From NCBI GenBank assembly GCA_963693305.1, contig OY855905.1:620001-684000 (forward strand): a DNA stretch of 64,000 bases, given 5' to 3'. Positions 42,601 to 53,895 of this stretch are shown piece after piece (position 1 is the first letter of the stretch; every line of letters begins with the position of its first letter). The notes beneath the pieces were generated by a model, which did not search any database, had not been told where the DNA came from, and worked only from the letters and a program-made list of their open reading frames with translations. Source of the DNA: Meandrina meandrites. Its lineage: Eukaryota; Cnidaria; Anthozoa; Scleractinia; Meandrinidae. The translations under genes were made by a program, and so were the position numbers.

Positions 42601-45600
42601 CTACTTAACGGCATATTCAAGAAACTTGAATTGGAAGACAAAAGCTTCGCTATTTCTTGTCTTTGCAAAATAGAGTTGAATCAACATCCCCGTAAGTTTT
42701 GTCTTACTTTAAATAAAATTACCAATAGCTATGAATTCAATCTATTAATAGATGTAGCTTAATGTATTAGACATTTTAATGAATTATTTGTATAACCCCC
42801 ATTAATCTACACTTACAAAATCTGTACTGTAAGTACACCTACCTATACAAAATGCTCTACAATTACATTTTACCTTAAAAAGTCCAACTTTAGGCAAACA
42901 TGTTTGCTTACGGATATCAAATGGTCTTGGTGAATATGTAAGTTCAGCATTTTTTCTTTGCGAGCACAAGAATTGACAAAAGTTAGCCTTGCGAGCAACG
43001 AGCACTTCTCAAAAAGCTACCTCCACTTAAAACTGAGCACAATATGCAGCACAAGCAAACAAGCCCCCACTAAAATTTTGCAAGCATTCCAAGCAGAAGC
43101 CTTATTTTGCAAGCACTGCTACATTTTGAGGGACCATTCATGAACCCTTTGTTTACAGAACCACATCTCATTTTAATAAGTAAACATTTTATACTCAGTT
43201 GTGCAATTTACAGATATGCATTTTACTGGCAATTATTTGCGGTCAGGTATAATGTTTTGGACAAAAAGAAAACAATCATAGAGTCCCTGATGCCAACATT
43301 CTGGGGTTATCATGTCACTAGACACGTGTCCTTTCTAGGGCAATTTGACACAAAGGCCTGATAGTCTGTGTTTTGTGGTTCTGACCAAACACTAGCTAAG
43401 TGTACTGGACTTCAATTTTATTTTTAGCATTTCATCTTACACTTCTGAGCTACCTTTTACTTCCTTTTTCAATGTAAGGCCTGGTGTAAAACATTACATT
43501 GAAAACAATTTTTTTTGTGACCAAGTTGATTTTGTTCGAAATGTGTTTCATAAGGCCTCTTGAATGGAAAGAGGTAACTCAAGTTGTTTTAACTGGGGCA
43601 ATGTAGTAAATTAGGCTAACGAGCAACCTGTGATTAAAACATATATACCATAAATAGAAATATTGCTTTGTCGTAATTAAATGCTAATGCATTGTAATGA
43701 ACACTTTTCAGAGTCTGCTTTTCTTTTGGTCAGCACCAAGAACACAGACTCTGCCAGTTCACTGACTAATTATTTCCAATGACATTACCTTCAAAACTTT
43801 ACAGTATTTCCGTGTAACAGGTATCTTCTGTTTTGTTAAAGGGAGAGGCAGCAGCCTGATGGTTATCATGTTGGACTCCAAAGCAACTGACACTATTTTC
43901 AGGGTGGTAAAGGGGTTATGCGTGATGCATGATTTGAGAGGTGGAAACAGCCCAAATCGAGCCATGACCCATTAATTACCAGGCAAGTCTAGCATGGTGC
44001 TTGATCTGGTTATTTTAAGGGTTGTGATTCCTGATTTTGGGTTAAAACATTTGTGAAAACCGAAAAATAAATCAATTTATGTTAGTGAGCCAAAATTGAC
44101 AAACAACACAGATCATGAAATCAAAGACTGATCTTGTGTGGAGGAGGCATTCTTTCGGGTCGATTTATACATTTTAGGACCTGTTGGCTCACATTGTGTA
44201 CACGCCATGGATACGGAGATGGATATGTCGGCCGGGAAGCTGGTACGATGCGATCGCAGGAAACATTTTTTGGCTTGAAGCGTGTGCACGAAGTTAAAGC
44301 ATTACAGTGTTATAATCCAGGAAAGAAGAGTTTTAGTCAGCCGCCGAACATCATAAAAGGAATGCAAATCGAGTAAGTCGATTCATAGTTTTATAGGCAA
44401 GGTAAACCAGCGTGTTTACGTGCAATACGTTTCACAAAATTAGTTTTATAGGCAAGGTAAACCAGCGTGTTTACATGCAATACCTTTCACAAAATTAGCT
44501 ACAATTACAAGTGGTATATAGCATTTCACGTGAAGAGAGTGGGTAAAATAAAGATCAAAATCGTTTTATCGCCTCTTTGAATTTGTGCGGATATATTCTT
44601 ATGCGCAGAAATTTTAGGCATTTCGACGAGGAAATCATTATATTGAATATTATGAATGTATCGACTATGAACGAAAAGTTGACGTGTTATGCCTGTATTT
44701 TCAAATGGAAGTGAAAGTACTTGTAATAGTCCATGGAGTTTTAGAAGTTGTTTAGTGTCAAAAGATAACTTTTCAAGTGAAATAAATAATTATTTGTCGT
44801 GTACATGATAATTCTGTTTGATACGAATTACAGTGTAAGAGAAATGAACGCTAGTCGCCCATGCATTTATGACATTGTTCGTTTCTGCTTTGTGAATGTC
44901 CCATGAAGTGTCAGGAGCGACTTAACTTTGTTTTACGTTGATTCCGATATCAATGAGAATTCGCCGTTCCATTCATTATTTGAGCTTCTTTTTTGACCTT
45001 TAGCAAACCCCATCATTGCCATGACTTGTACGACGATGGATCCTATTTCTGACCAGTCCATTAACCATTTACCGATCTTTTAAATACATCATTTGAATGG
45101 CTTTTTCTGTAACATCCAAATTATGATAAGAAAGAAACGAAAAATTCTGCTTTAACATCCCCAGAACTTCTACAGTATCACAATTTCTTTCGCAGTTAAA
45201 CCCCTTCGAAAAACAAAGAACAAATTCAAATTTATTTTGCAAACTGATGTTCTTTTGGCTGGTCACGCAATCTCTCCTCCAAAACGTTGCGTGATGAGAT
45301 TGCTCTCTTCGCTCCATCTGAGGCATATTGAAAAGCATAGTGCGATCGTGCTCGTTTGCCACTGACTGACTATCCATATTAGATCAAACGCACTCCCCTA
45401 ATCTCTGATTACTACTAGTTTAAAGTGTGTTATGTTCTTGGATAACCAGCAAGGAACTACAGAAACTGCAGGGGCAAGTTCTACTAGTGTGAACCTGTAC
45501 AACTATCAATAAGATTCACTATTTTCTATGTCATCTACAATGTAAGCAGCTTGCAAGAGAGCCAAAAACTGTGAGCTTAACATCTTTAGTGAAAGAAATG

Positions 45601-45625
45601 TGATCTGTACATGTCTACCATATTC

Positions 45626-45672
<47 letters not shown>

Positions 45673-47422
45673 CAATATACTGTACATTTTTTATAGTACT
45701 CCTACCCAGGTGGCTCTTCGTCTGTAAAACTATCTTTAACTGAGTGTGTAAAGCAACTCAGTGCCAGACCTATACAGATATTCTAGTATCATTTTTGGTT
45801 ATTTCAAGTGGTTTCAAGTCAATGCATTGAAGAGAAAAATTCCAATATTCACCAAAGATGACACATTTAGGATACACTGGGGCATTCACTGTCTTGCTAC
45901 ACCAGCAAAAATGTTTCTTGCATTCCTTCCAAAACAAACTAATTATTTTGTAAAACCAAAATAGATTTGAATTCTTTTTCATCAGGAATGTAAATTCCAA
46001 TTCTACTTTACAGTATATTTTCCTGATTAATTTGAATGGGAACTGGTCACACCTTGGTCAGCAGAGCAATGTTGCCTTATCTAGAATGTTCATGTGCTCC
46101 CTTTTAATATTTTTAGCATCAAAGATAGCAGAGGAACACAAACAGGAACCTACTTACATGAAATATTGAATCAAATGATAATTTTGCAAGAAACGGAAAA
46201 AGCTTCCTGTCACCCGTAGAGAAATTTGTGTAAACATCAGCTTCAGTGAATCTAGTTTTTAAAAGGGTCACGAAAACCCGGGCAATATAGAGCTACTTTT
46301 GCCATAGAAACCAGACTACCAACCGGATGAAGTTGAAATATAGAGTTGAAATCAACTAAAATATTGGACCAATCGGCAAATAAACACATGAATGCTACTA
46401 TAGTACGTAATCTGAAGGTACACGGAGATGACAGGACTTCCACACGAACAAAAAGTGTAAAGAAAGTGACAATGAAAGTGACAAAAACACATTATGGGTG
46501 CATTTTAATCGGTCGGTTCTTCTTGATCTAACCGCTCTCACTAACCGAAAGAGAAAAGCAATCATCGGCCTTATTTGTGTATTACAACCCATTTCGTTCA
46601 TTAGGAAAATCGAAGTGAATCATTCCTTATCGCAGTACTGGTTGCCCGGTTATAATTTGCTCAGGCTTAGAAGCCTGCGATGTATACGCCTAGGTTTTTG
46701 GCTCCGAAGCTTAATTCGATTGCTCAAACTATCTCCAGCGACTAACCTATGAACTGTGCTCCAAGCAGTAAAGTAAACAGTTTTCTGATAAAATATACAT
46801 ATTAAGCTTGAATAATTTTATTAAAACGCAAAGCTAACGACTTGAAAACCGTGAACTTTTCCGTGCATGGGTACAAAAGCGAAATGTAAGCTTGTGGTAT
46901 AAAGTGTTTTTAAGATTGTTTTATCGATAATTTCCTTGCAATTCAGAGAAAAATTATTATCAATATTTTTAGAAAACAAATGGGTCCCCAACTCTGCAGA
47001 TAACAAGCTTCATCTCCGTCGTAAACAATAATAATTTAAAGCTTCAATTAAGCTTGAAAAAACATGTTTCTAACTTTCAAGAAAAGTCGTTGTCAGTTTT
47101 TAAAGCCGTATAAAGCGCTGCAAGATTTCACCATGTTAGCTCAAAAGAGAGCCTCCAAAAGTTAATAAAAGCATTTGCTATAAATTATACTTTTATAAAA
47201 GAAACTAGAATATATCTACCCTTTTAGGAAAAAGCCTATCTACCTTATTTTCTATATTTTGGTAATCCAAATGTGGTCAATTTCTCGGCTGTCATCCGAA
47301 AAACTACAAATTTGCAAGACAATATCAACCTACCTTAAAGCCGGCGAGAAAAGTTGATGCTTATTTTTCTTTTTAGCCGAAAAAGGCCTTAGAAAAGAGA
47401 TTTTGCTTGCAAAATCACTCAT
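3409..47422 (-). CDS. DNAAF9: Dynein axonemal assembly factor 9 (C20orf194/Shulin family), whole gene, 43 coding exons
   Basis: Forty-three exons joined by phase-compatible GT/AG junctions give 3,523 nt, one base more than 1,174 codons, against about 1,177 residues for the human protein as I recall it. Recognition rests on recalled family stretches: GILCILGIDSRYN near residue 50, [15 protein letters not shown] near 185, a P-loop GVPGSGK at 777-783, [16 protein letters not shown] near 850, and [12 protein letters not shown] near 1,108. Shulin is known to clamp outer-arm dynein heavy chains shut for delivery to cilia, and the human protein is described as a possible ARL3 effector, so a cytoplasmic role in outer dynein arm packaging is inferred here. 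Exon blocks are listed in the next five entries. One base is inserted in exon 28 (see its own entry), so this copy as written is frameshifted. Introns carry most of the repeats of the window. Confidence 0.93.
3684..3792. repeat. (CATC)n/(CCCT)n compound microsatellite
   Basis: Pyrimidine-only tetramers with TTTCTCCC interruptions, in DNAAF9 intron 42, 154 bp from the last exon. Confidence 0.9.
11649..16301 (-). CDS. DNAAF9: DNAAF9 exons 24-36 (residues 621-995), with the P-loop
   Basis: Exons: 16094-16301, 15764-15788, 15584-15676, 14924-15044, 14595-14684, 14449-14501, 13180-13282, 12875-13000, 12356-12393, 12231-12274, 12017-12105, 11831-11917, 11649-11697. Exon 24 begins [17 protein letters not shown]. 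Exon 28 has the nucleotide-binding P-loop TGVPGSGK, exon 29 [17 protein letters not shown], and exons 30-31 [23 protein letters not shown]. Later exons give [46 protein letters not shown] and CPGWSLGLFSS. Exon 25 is a 25-bp microexon. Exon 28 must enter in phase 0 (other frames hit stops at once) and leave in phase 2 to reach exon 29, but it is 90 bp instead of 89. Confidence 0.9.
14595..14684 (-). pseudogene. DNAAF9: DNAAF9 exon 28: +1 frameshift beside the Walker A lysine
   Basis: On the minus strand the exon reads [14 protein letters not shown] in the only open entry frame. From the AAGAAAC that follows, the plausible protein ([14 protein letters not shown]) continues in the +1 frame, and only that frame splices in phase to exon 29 (AA|A TGG, giving K-W). 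Staying in frame 0 gives [16 protein letters not shown] and then a stop within exon 29. A run of three T on the plus strand (14640-14642) where two are expected explains everything. The 43-exon total of 3,523 nt, one over a multiple of three, agrees. It could be a homopolymer sequencing or assembly error, a real null allele, or a recoding site. An error is most likely because the rest of the frame is intact. Confidence 0.85.
19200..20727 (-). CDS. DNAAF9: DNAAF9 exons 18-23 (residues 483-620)
   Basis: Exons: 20682-20727, 20447-20558, 20268-20338, 20136-20186, 19348-19375, 19200-19303. They read [61 protein letters not shown] and [20 protein letters not shown]. The 28-bp exon at 19348-19375 is the least certain. 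It was placed because a phase 0-to-1 bridge is required between its neighbours, and only this segment supplies one with an AG before it and a GT after it. Its acceptor (CGGGAG, weak pyrimidine tract) is poor. The exons sit within 1.5 kb, between a 2.6-kb hexamer satellite on the low-coordinate side and transposon-rich intron 17 on the other. Confidence 0.87.
23082..30486 (-). CDS. DNAAF9: DNAAF9 exons 8-17 (residues 169-482)
   Basis: Exons: 30393-30486, 27796-27823, 27578-27655, 27171-27229, 27030-27072, 26501-26556, 26048-26294, 25664-25794, 25261-25345, 23082-23203. Exon 8 carries [20 protein letters not shown] and joins through GG|T to GGFFTMNHK (exon 9). Exon 14 is the largest (247 bp) and reads [15 protein letters not shown], followed by a Ser/Asn-rich loop and GSAAARHM. 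Exon 15 continues with [16 protein letters not shown]. Exon 17 ends in [12 protein letters not shown]. All junctions keep phase, and no stop occurs. The protein pieces follow the order I recall for the human protein. This part of Shulin-type proteins has no catalytic motif that I can see. Confidence 0.9.
32355..33902 (-). pseudogene. Nested coding remnant in DNAAF9 intron 7, possibly FIRRM/C1orf112-like
   Basis: Three exon-like segments on the minus strand: 33755-33902, 32858-32944 and 32355-32447, with donors GTAGGT and GTAATG and acceptors CTCAAG, TTTTTAG and CTTCAG. They join in phase 0 and end in TAG. They read [15 protein letters not shown] and [18 protein letters not shown], then [20 protein letters not shown], then [17 protein letters not shown]. 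The first segment enters in phase 2, so it cannot be an alternative exon of DNAAF9 exon 7 (phase 1). The helical text and its order weakly resemble human FIRRM (FIGNL1-interacting recombination regulator) from memory, with a gap of some 60 residues between segments one and two, where a TTAA-flanked MITE now sits. No start exon was found. It could be a partial duplicate or a gene I cannot complete. Confidence 0.35.
34060..47422 (-). CDS. DNAAF9: DNAAF9 exons 1-7 (residues 1-168)
   Basis: Exons in transcript order: 47334-47422, 39016-39092, 38644-38656, 37202-37276, 36961-36992, 36613-36737, 34060-34153. The start [10 protein letters not shown] is chosen because it opens the only frame that splices in phase (AG|T) to exon 2, which reads [11 protein letters not shown]. 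Exon 3 is a 13-bp microexon whose phases (1 in, 2 out) link CILG-IDSR-YNGG exactly as in the family. Exon 6 encodes [20 protein letters not shown], and exon 7 encodes the acidic [12 protein letters not shown] followed by LGIPYG. Intron 1 is 8.2 kb and hosts a plus-strand gene. Intron 7 hosts another minus-strand coding remnant. An additional in-phase exon in intron 1 cannot be excluded. Confidence 0.9.
41401..45786 (+). CDS. Nested three-exon gene, 71-residue protein of unknown function
   Basis: Exons 41401-41422, 42575-42691 and 45710-45786 lie on the plus strand inside DNAAF9 intron 1, antisense to it. The ATG has a good context (GAAATGG) and an in-frame TAG two codons upstream. Donors are GTAAGA and GTAAGT; acceptors are TTGGTAG and CTACCCAG. 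Both introns are phase 1, giving G|AG (E) and C|GT (R) at the joins, and the frame ends at TAG 45784. The product begins [20 protein letters not shown], continues with a Lys/Glu-rich helix [11 protein letters not shown] and a short cysteine pair CLCK, and ends ARPIQIF. There is no signal peptide or membrane segment. A TTTGCAG at 41374-41380 suggests a further 5' UTR exon. I do not recognise the family. Splice quality and phase agreement are the evidence. Confidence 0.55.
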
Positions 47423-47463
47423 AGTTTTGCAAAAGCACCACTCACAACAAACATGGCCGCCAT
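47419..47463 (-). CDS. Upstream ORF of DNAAF9, 14 codons, stop overlaps main ATG
   Basis: The ATG inside the YY1-like motif opens [14 protein letters not shown], whose TGA shares two bases with the DNAAF9 initiator (ATGA). If transcription starts upstream of 47463, ribosomes would have to reinitiate or leak past this ORF. If it starts within or below the YY1-like motif, the ORF is absent from the mRNA. No coding conservation can be judged from one sequence. Confidence 0.4.
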   Translation of the reverse strand: MAAMFVVSGAFAKL

Positions 47464-47580
47464 TTTGAAGCCTCCACGGAAATCGTGACGTCACGCATAC
47501 TTGCATCCGATTGGTCGAAAGCGGATTTTGCCGCGAAATCCAAACTGGCGCGGTAAAACATCAGCTCGAAAAAAGTTTTG
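47423..47580 (-). promoter_or_regulatory. DNAAF9: DNAAF9 core promoter and 5' UTR
   Basis: The region is GC-richer than its surroundings. Read on the minus strand it has an inverted-orientation CCAAT box (plus ATTGG at 47510-47514), a full palindromic cAMP-response element TGACGTCA (47486-47493), and a YY1-like AAAATGGCGGCC (about 47455-47466) that often marks the start of TATA-less promoters. No TATA box is seen. A downstream start near the YY1-like site is inferred. The FAM53 stop codon lies about 420 bp upstream, so the two genes are in tandem with a short spacer. Confidence 0.6.
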
Positions 47581-47998
47581 TTTATACTTCATAAACGCGA
47601 TTCGCTTCAAGTGCCGCGACCGCAGTTCGCCATTACTGAATAACTTGCGCTTGAAATACCAAAGAGCTCTTTTAAACAATCTCTTTAATATCTTATAGAA
47701 TCCATCTCTTTTCATTTTTAAACATCCTTTCGTTGAATTTCTTTATCTTCCTAACCTTATGTTAGCTTGAACAACGTGAAAAATTGTTCTATCTGGGTTT
47801 TACAGTCTTAATATATGCAAAAATATACAAGACCTGTTTCTACATGGATATATTCACGGAGATAATACAACTCCACGTTCTGAATACAAGGTAATAAATA
47901 AATGTTTGTTTTCGTAACTGGTCCACGTATGAGCGGCTTCATTTACAAACTTTTAAAAGTTTAAAAGACTATACATGCCAAAGTAGTTTTTTTTTTTT

Positions 47999-49715
47999 CT
48001 AAAAAAGATCGTCTTCAATAGAGTTTAAATCGAGGTCCGAATTATAATCTAAATGAAAAACTCCCTCGTCGAGAGCTTTAGAGCTAAGGTTATTTAATCT
48101 GTCGTTTTCCAGGTCTGATATCATGTTGTTGCCTTTAATGTCCTTGATGATTTCGATGCCAGAATCCAGAAGCTTGGTTGGAGAGGATGTCGGTGTTATC
48201 ATGATGCTGCTGTCTTGGGCATACAGGGGTGATGAAGCGATCGGCTTCAGCGTAAAATTCTCCGGCTCAGCAAAGAAGCTTGTTAATCCCTTTGAACACT
48301 TTTTATTCTAAAACAGGAAAACATATGCATTAGAATTATCTAGTGACAGCATTCACCAACACACAAAGCATTGAATTACCATGTATTTTGGAATCCGTAA
48401 TCCTTTCTTTCTGTCTCTACAACGGTAGTACGAGGTCTGCAAGATAAAACATAAAACATGCCCGTTTACTACAGCTCTGAAATATCCATTAATCATTTCT
48501 AACGCGAAAAGAAAAAAACAACAACCAAGTTAGAAACCGTGTTTTGTAAAATATTCATAAAAATGAATTATTCAAAACTACTCAGTGATTATTTAGCTTC
48601 TCATCAGGACTAAGGAATAACAATTTTTTTTTAGTGCGATTCTGAAATAAACTGAATCTAAAATTAAGACCTCTTCCATTTTGGCCAAGTCCAAAGCTGG
48701 CCTCCTAGCATCAAGGTCGTCTTCCACCCTCCTTTTCACACCACTTCTCTTGCGATCGAAGCAGGGTTGAGAACGGCTTCTTTGCAATCCGGGTAGATTC
48801 GGTTTCCAATTAAAGTTTAAGTCTCTAGTATCGCTTATCTTGTTCGCCGTGACATCAGAACCTGTACTTTCGTTTTTTACGTATAGGTGTTTTTCCCCAA
48901 AAGCGGCATCTGCTGAAGCAGGTCTTGGTGTTGGCGAGGCAGGAGGTGTTGAAATAGATTCCACCTCGTTGTTTATCCAAAGCGACTCAGCCAATTTAAA
49001 TTTCTCGTCCGGACAAGATTTTACCCCGCAGTTTTCAACCGGCTGCCAAACCGATGAAGCTCGTGGAACCCATAATGATTGAACCTCCTCGCTTTCACAC
49101 CCAGGCAGCGAGAGTGAAGAACATAATTTCTTATTAGCGGGTGGCTGAGTACTCCTGTGCATAGCAGATGAGTCCCTCGCAAAACAGTTCTTGCAGTATG
49201 TTCGTCTAGGCCGATGACATGGGTAGCTCCGCGTCCGCGAATGGCCAAAAATTTGCCGTATATCTCGACGTAGCCTGTGAGCGAGAGGGCATTCTGAAAG
49301 CGAAGGAAATATTGCATTGTCAACCATGTGTTTTGTAGCAGTTCTGGCGAACAAAAACAATGCGTTGATGATTAAACGCAGTTTTTATTTAGCGATATTT
49401 CGAAGCAAGATTATATCCCCGCAAAAAATTTCCCAGACCAAACAAAAGTGAAATATCACTAATGCAATGTACCTGAAATGTGCGTAGCTCGGGCTGGGTT
49501 AACTCGGAGCTGAATTGCACTCATCTGAAAGCAAAGTAGCGAAGAGTAAACATCATTGAAATTCGTGTCAACTCGCGATCGAGTCAAAAGCGTACTGGAT
49601 CTCACAACGGGTCTTTCTAGCAAACATAAACTCATAAAAATCCTACCTCGGATTCATTGCCGGGGAGATCCTCGAGAGACTGATTTTTCAGCTTGTCCGT
49701 AATGACAGTCACCAT
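47999..49715 (-). CDS. FAM53: FAM53 family protein (FAM53A/B/C, Simplet-like), 5 coding exons
   Basis: Exons: 49647-49715, 49473-49524, 48671-49293, 48380-48436, 47999-48307 give 1,110 nt and 369 residues, close to the 390-420 of vertebrate members. The start MVTVITDKLKNQSLEDL matches the family N-terminus. Exon 3 carries SLWVPRASSVWQPV (113-126), a proline/serine stretch STPPASPTPRPASAD, and the signature RSRSQPC followed by SGVKRR and ARRPALDLAKM (212-248), which includes a basic nuclear-localisation-type cluster. The last exon ends DLDLNSIEDDLF, like the vertebrate ELDLEQIENN tail. Exon 3 uses the internal acceptor at 49293, since the longer upstream ORF is not in phase with exon 2. FAM53B (Simplet) is known to support nuclear import of beta-catenin in Wnt signalling. 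An equivalent role here is inference. The A/B/C split may postdate cnidarians. Confidence 0.94.
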
Positions 49716-49937
49716 AGTGGTTTCGCCACATGAAGACCACGATCTACACTTCTTTGTAGTCAATGACAGAATAATGAGTGACGCTCACGGCAGTCAACAT
49801 TCAGTCGCACTTGTCGACTGCCCTAAAACAGAATTACACCGGATATCAGCCGTCACAAACATAAATTCGATAAATTCAAAAGAACATGAACAAGATTTAT
49901 CGCAGACAGGTCGCTCGTGATCGCAGCTCAAACTAAC

Positions 49938-50041
49938 CTTTGTCGGCCCGTGACATGTTGGGTTCAGTTTCGGATGTAGTAGTAGTAGTAGTAAATTTCA
50001 TTCGATCGGAGCATCTAACCAACACGGCGTTCCTTCAAGGC
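49938..50041 (-). other. FAM53: FAM53 5' untranslated exon (candidate)
   Basis: The segment is bounded on the minus strand by a good acceptor (TTTGTTTCAG) and a donor (CAAAG|GTTAGT), and lies 220 bp upstream of the FAM53 start codon. It contains a short (ACT)n run and an upstream ATG that opens a small ORF. The acceptor that would join it to the coding exon is not obvious; AG at about 49736 is possible. A transcript could instead start in it. Confidence 0.45.
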
Positions 50042-53000
50042 CTGAAACAAACAAATTTATTATATTATTTTCCCCTGCCTTTGATATCCGTTCGCATTCG
50101 ATCCACTTATTTTCCCATCAAACCCAAACCTTAGGGCAAATGGAAAATTATCTGGGTTAGTACACGAACAAAATGAAATTTACAAAGCGAAGCATTTCAC
50201 CGCTACTAAGAAAGTACACATTTCGATTCACACCGGGAAAGCCCCTTCAAATACCCACGTCAGTCAGTGATTTCTTGAGGTAATGGCTCCGTTCGATGGG
50301 CGATCTGCTCGAGGCTTGGCGAAAATCGAAGAAATTCGGTTAGATTTTCTTCTTATGCGTACAAAGATGACTAGTTTGGAGGGCTTTTGTGGCCTCTAAA
50401 TGCCGAATTGGGTCCGTCTGATTATAAATGTCATCCTGTAAAGAACAATCCCTTCAACCAATCAGGGAACGACTACAGGTAAAAGACCGCTTCTGATTGG
50501 CTGGGAGATCCGGCTGACGTCCTCTTCTTTGCCATCAATGAATTTGGAGGCAAAAGAAATATTTCATTACCGAACCAGCCAACCAAGTTGTATCTCCACA
50601 ACGCGGACTCTGTCAGAAATTACTCTAATGAATTCACTATCACCTTCACTCCAAACACAACGTCAATTTTGACACGATCGGCTTCCTATTCCGATATTAT
50701 TGTGGAAAATGCAGAAAAAAGAAATTTATGTTTTTTCGTTAAGCGCTTCCTCCCTTACAAACAGAAACGCAATTTTTGATGTATGTATTGGTTGTTCCCG
50801 TACCAGAGGTTAATATTAATTTCTCACTGGGAATGTTCCATCACTAGAAGCGAACAGATCAAGCAAGCTTAAGAATATTCGCGGGATTCTACACGAAAAT
50901 ATTATTCTGTAATATCTCGGCAAATTTTGCTTATTTCCTCTCGGACTAAGTGAAATGGAAAAAACAAATTGAGGTCGTTGTAGTGGTAATGAATTATACA
51001 TATTCCATCTATGCACACAATTCAGATACGATATTCGATTATTCAAATCAGCTCAGAGCCTATTTTCTGCGCTTGTGTATGAGTTTTTTCTCGTTAATGT
51101 CATTCACAGCACCTATTGTTCAACCCACCTTGAACGAACACAAACTCCGCATCAAACTCCGCTACCCGAAATCTAAAATGTAAATTTCACCTTTGAAACC
51201 ACAGCTTGACAAGTGACTAAAACCAATATCTTTAGCTCGCATTTTGTTGTGTGTGCCTTTTCCAGTTCACTCTTGTCAATATGTTTGATTTGTTTGCTCC
51301 ATGACGCAACATCTTTTGTTGTGACTCCGGAAAAAAAATTTAAGTACTTAAATAAATCTCTCTAGCGAACTGCACCAAAAGGTAATGATTGAAAACTAGA
51401 CGACATTTGGAGAGCATAGTTTACAATATACATGCACAAGACTGCCCGGGATTTGTAAAATTGGACCAGTTCGCTCGATGTGTCGCCGTTCGCACCAAAT
51501 GTTGGTAACAATAGTAAAGATCAACTTAGGCCCCGTGAGCTTAAAGGTGACACTTAAAAACGGAAAGGCTTAGTAGAGAACTTAATTTATTCATATGCCC
51601 AGTTTTGCTGCCGTGCAATCTGCAGCAAGTTTGAATTGCTAAGCGGCTCAGTAAATAAGCAAGTCAATTTAGCATATCAGCCTATTTTATCGAGGCTTCC
51701 AGTCGAGAACAGTTTCAAAATAACGTCAGCCTGGGCACGAAATGGCATACGGCTTTACGAACTGCTTACTTTTCAGTTCATTTGCACTTAAGTGAGATTT
51801 TTCTTCAGCAAATATCATTTCTAGGACAACAGAGAAAGGCTGGCTCCGATAAAGCGAGGAAAACGGGGTAATCTTGGATACTGCGCACATATGCATGGGG
51901 GGTGAAAATATTCGGTGGGGAATGAGTTTAAAGACTTCCTTTCCTTCAAAAGAAACCAATAAGAGGGAAGGATATTAGTCGAAAATTAGTTTTTATGATA
52001 AGCATAGAGAACGGCTTCCTTGTTCCTTTTAAATGACTACATAGCGTTTGTCCGAATTCGTGAGAAGAGCGCTATGCCCTAGAGGAAGCAACGCCAGGGG
52101 GTGGAGCTGTCACAGTTGGCACGTGATTAGCTCGAACTCGCATGTGAAGCAAAAAATCGTTTTATTTCAAAAAATATTTTAACCAACTGCTGGTTATACG
52201 CGCGATCCACACTTTCTGTTTTTGTCAGCATACTTTTAAGTCTTACCACCTGCGTCGAATTACTGAATTGATAACAACTAAACAAGCTTTCTATTTTTAT
52301 TTTTCCTTTTACCCTGTTTACGGTTCGTACGTAACTTTAGTTTTATGAGACCGTTGTGAAAACATTTTCTCGCGTGCCGCGCTCCCAATCCGTTTGTTAT
52401 TGGTCCTCGCAACTTAAAAAAAATAAGTTTCATTTAATGAGGTGCCTTTTTAAAATTTCAAAGCAGTCTTGAAAAAACTCTCCAGCGGGTCACTAGTTCG
52501 AAATGAAAAAAATGCTCGCAAACACCACAATCTGGCAGTGAAACTTGTTTTAAAGCCTCGCGTTTAACAACTGCAATAGAGCAAATCTAGATACTTTCTC
52601 GTTCACCTGCTTAGCTAAACGGCATATTCAATTTCAAGCAACGACAGAATTTTGAAATAGCCTTCTTACAAGGAGTCCATATTCTCTGAATGCTAAGATC
52701 TTATCATGTCACTTCGCCTGTGCCAGAGATTGCAATCTCCATTTATATATGGTTATCACTGGAAAATCCTAAACGCTCGAAGTATAAAATATAGAGTGAA
52801 TGAAACAATAAATAATTCTGCATAGCTTGGACAGAACTTAGAGAGCTCTCTGTCCCCTAAGATGGACTGATGGCTGATACTATAAAAACCAGCTATTGCA
52901 TGGCAGCTTTCACTAAAAGGCTCACCTCATGAAATAGGAGCGTTTCTGCCAGGCAACCAGATATTTAGAAATTTTGAAATGCTTTTCGCGATGAAATAAA

Positions 53001-53815
53001 TATATAGGCATTGTTTTTCTCGTATGCAAAGCAACATGCAAGTTTTTCCGCGTACAGCTGAAGGCCTCTTCGTTAACTGAACTTGTCTAGTTTGCATCTG
53101 TGACAGATTCGATCGAGAGAACTTCAAAAGCTAGAAGTTCGCATTAACTTAGTCATTGACTACGATCTTGTCGGAAAATCTTTCTTTTCTCGAGATCAAT
53201 ACATCCGCCGAAATACTACAAAGCCGGCTTCATTTTGAATTCTGTCCGAATATGATTAATATTTCATGCACTATTGAAAGCACTCTTCGCTTTCCTTCAA
53301 TGCGAATGATTTATAAAATCTCGTTTATTCAGCTTTGATGGAAAATCTTTCTTTCCACTTGATGCATATGTCTTAGTGAAACCTTTTTAACAACACCATG
53401 AAAAATGACCAATAATTGGGACCTGAGTATTTCATCGCTTGCGCCTTATCATGGTTGTTTTTGCACACAATATCACACTTATTCAAGATACTACCACATG
53501 GTCATTTCTCATGCCAAAAGTTACTTAATTTACATTTCATGTTTCAAATCCGTAATTCTGGCAGTAAGCCGTAAAAAGGAGAAAAGAAGAACGATATGCT
53601 GGCAAATAGCATGGCTTTAAGTCGCTCCATCGATAATTGCATTGCTTCATAATTTGCTAATATGGAAATCATTTAATAAAAATATCGTTCACCTTGGAAA
53701 ATCAACTAATTTAAATGCGAAATGAAAAAATACTATAATTATTTTTATACTGGTACAAAACGTTTTCACGACGTAGAATAAAAGCTAAGTTTATCACACA
53801 CTTACCGAGCTTGAG

Positions 53816-53895
53816 ACAGTCAGCGATTGCAGGTTTTGTCAAAAGAGTGGAAATCCAAGCCGGCTATCTGTCTAAACTGATAACCAATTTATATT
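53816..53895 (-). promoter_or_regulatory. Possible distal first exon and TATA box for FAM53
   Basis: A strong minus-strand donor (CTCG|GTAAGTG) sits at 53816. About 70 bp upstream is TATAAAT (plus ATTTATA, 53887-53893), with an initiator-like TCAGTTT just after. This is the layout of a TATA promoter with a short untranslated first exon. Joining it to FAM53 is inference: the next exon found downstream on this strand is 49938-50041. Confidence 0.3.
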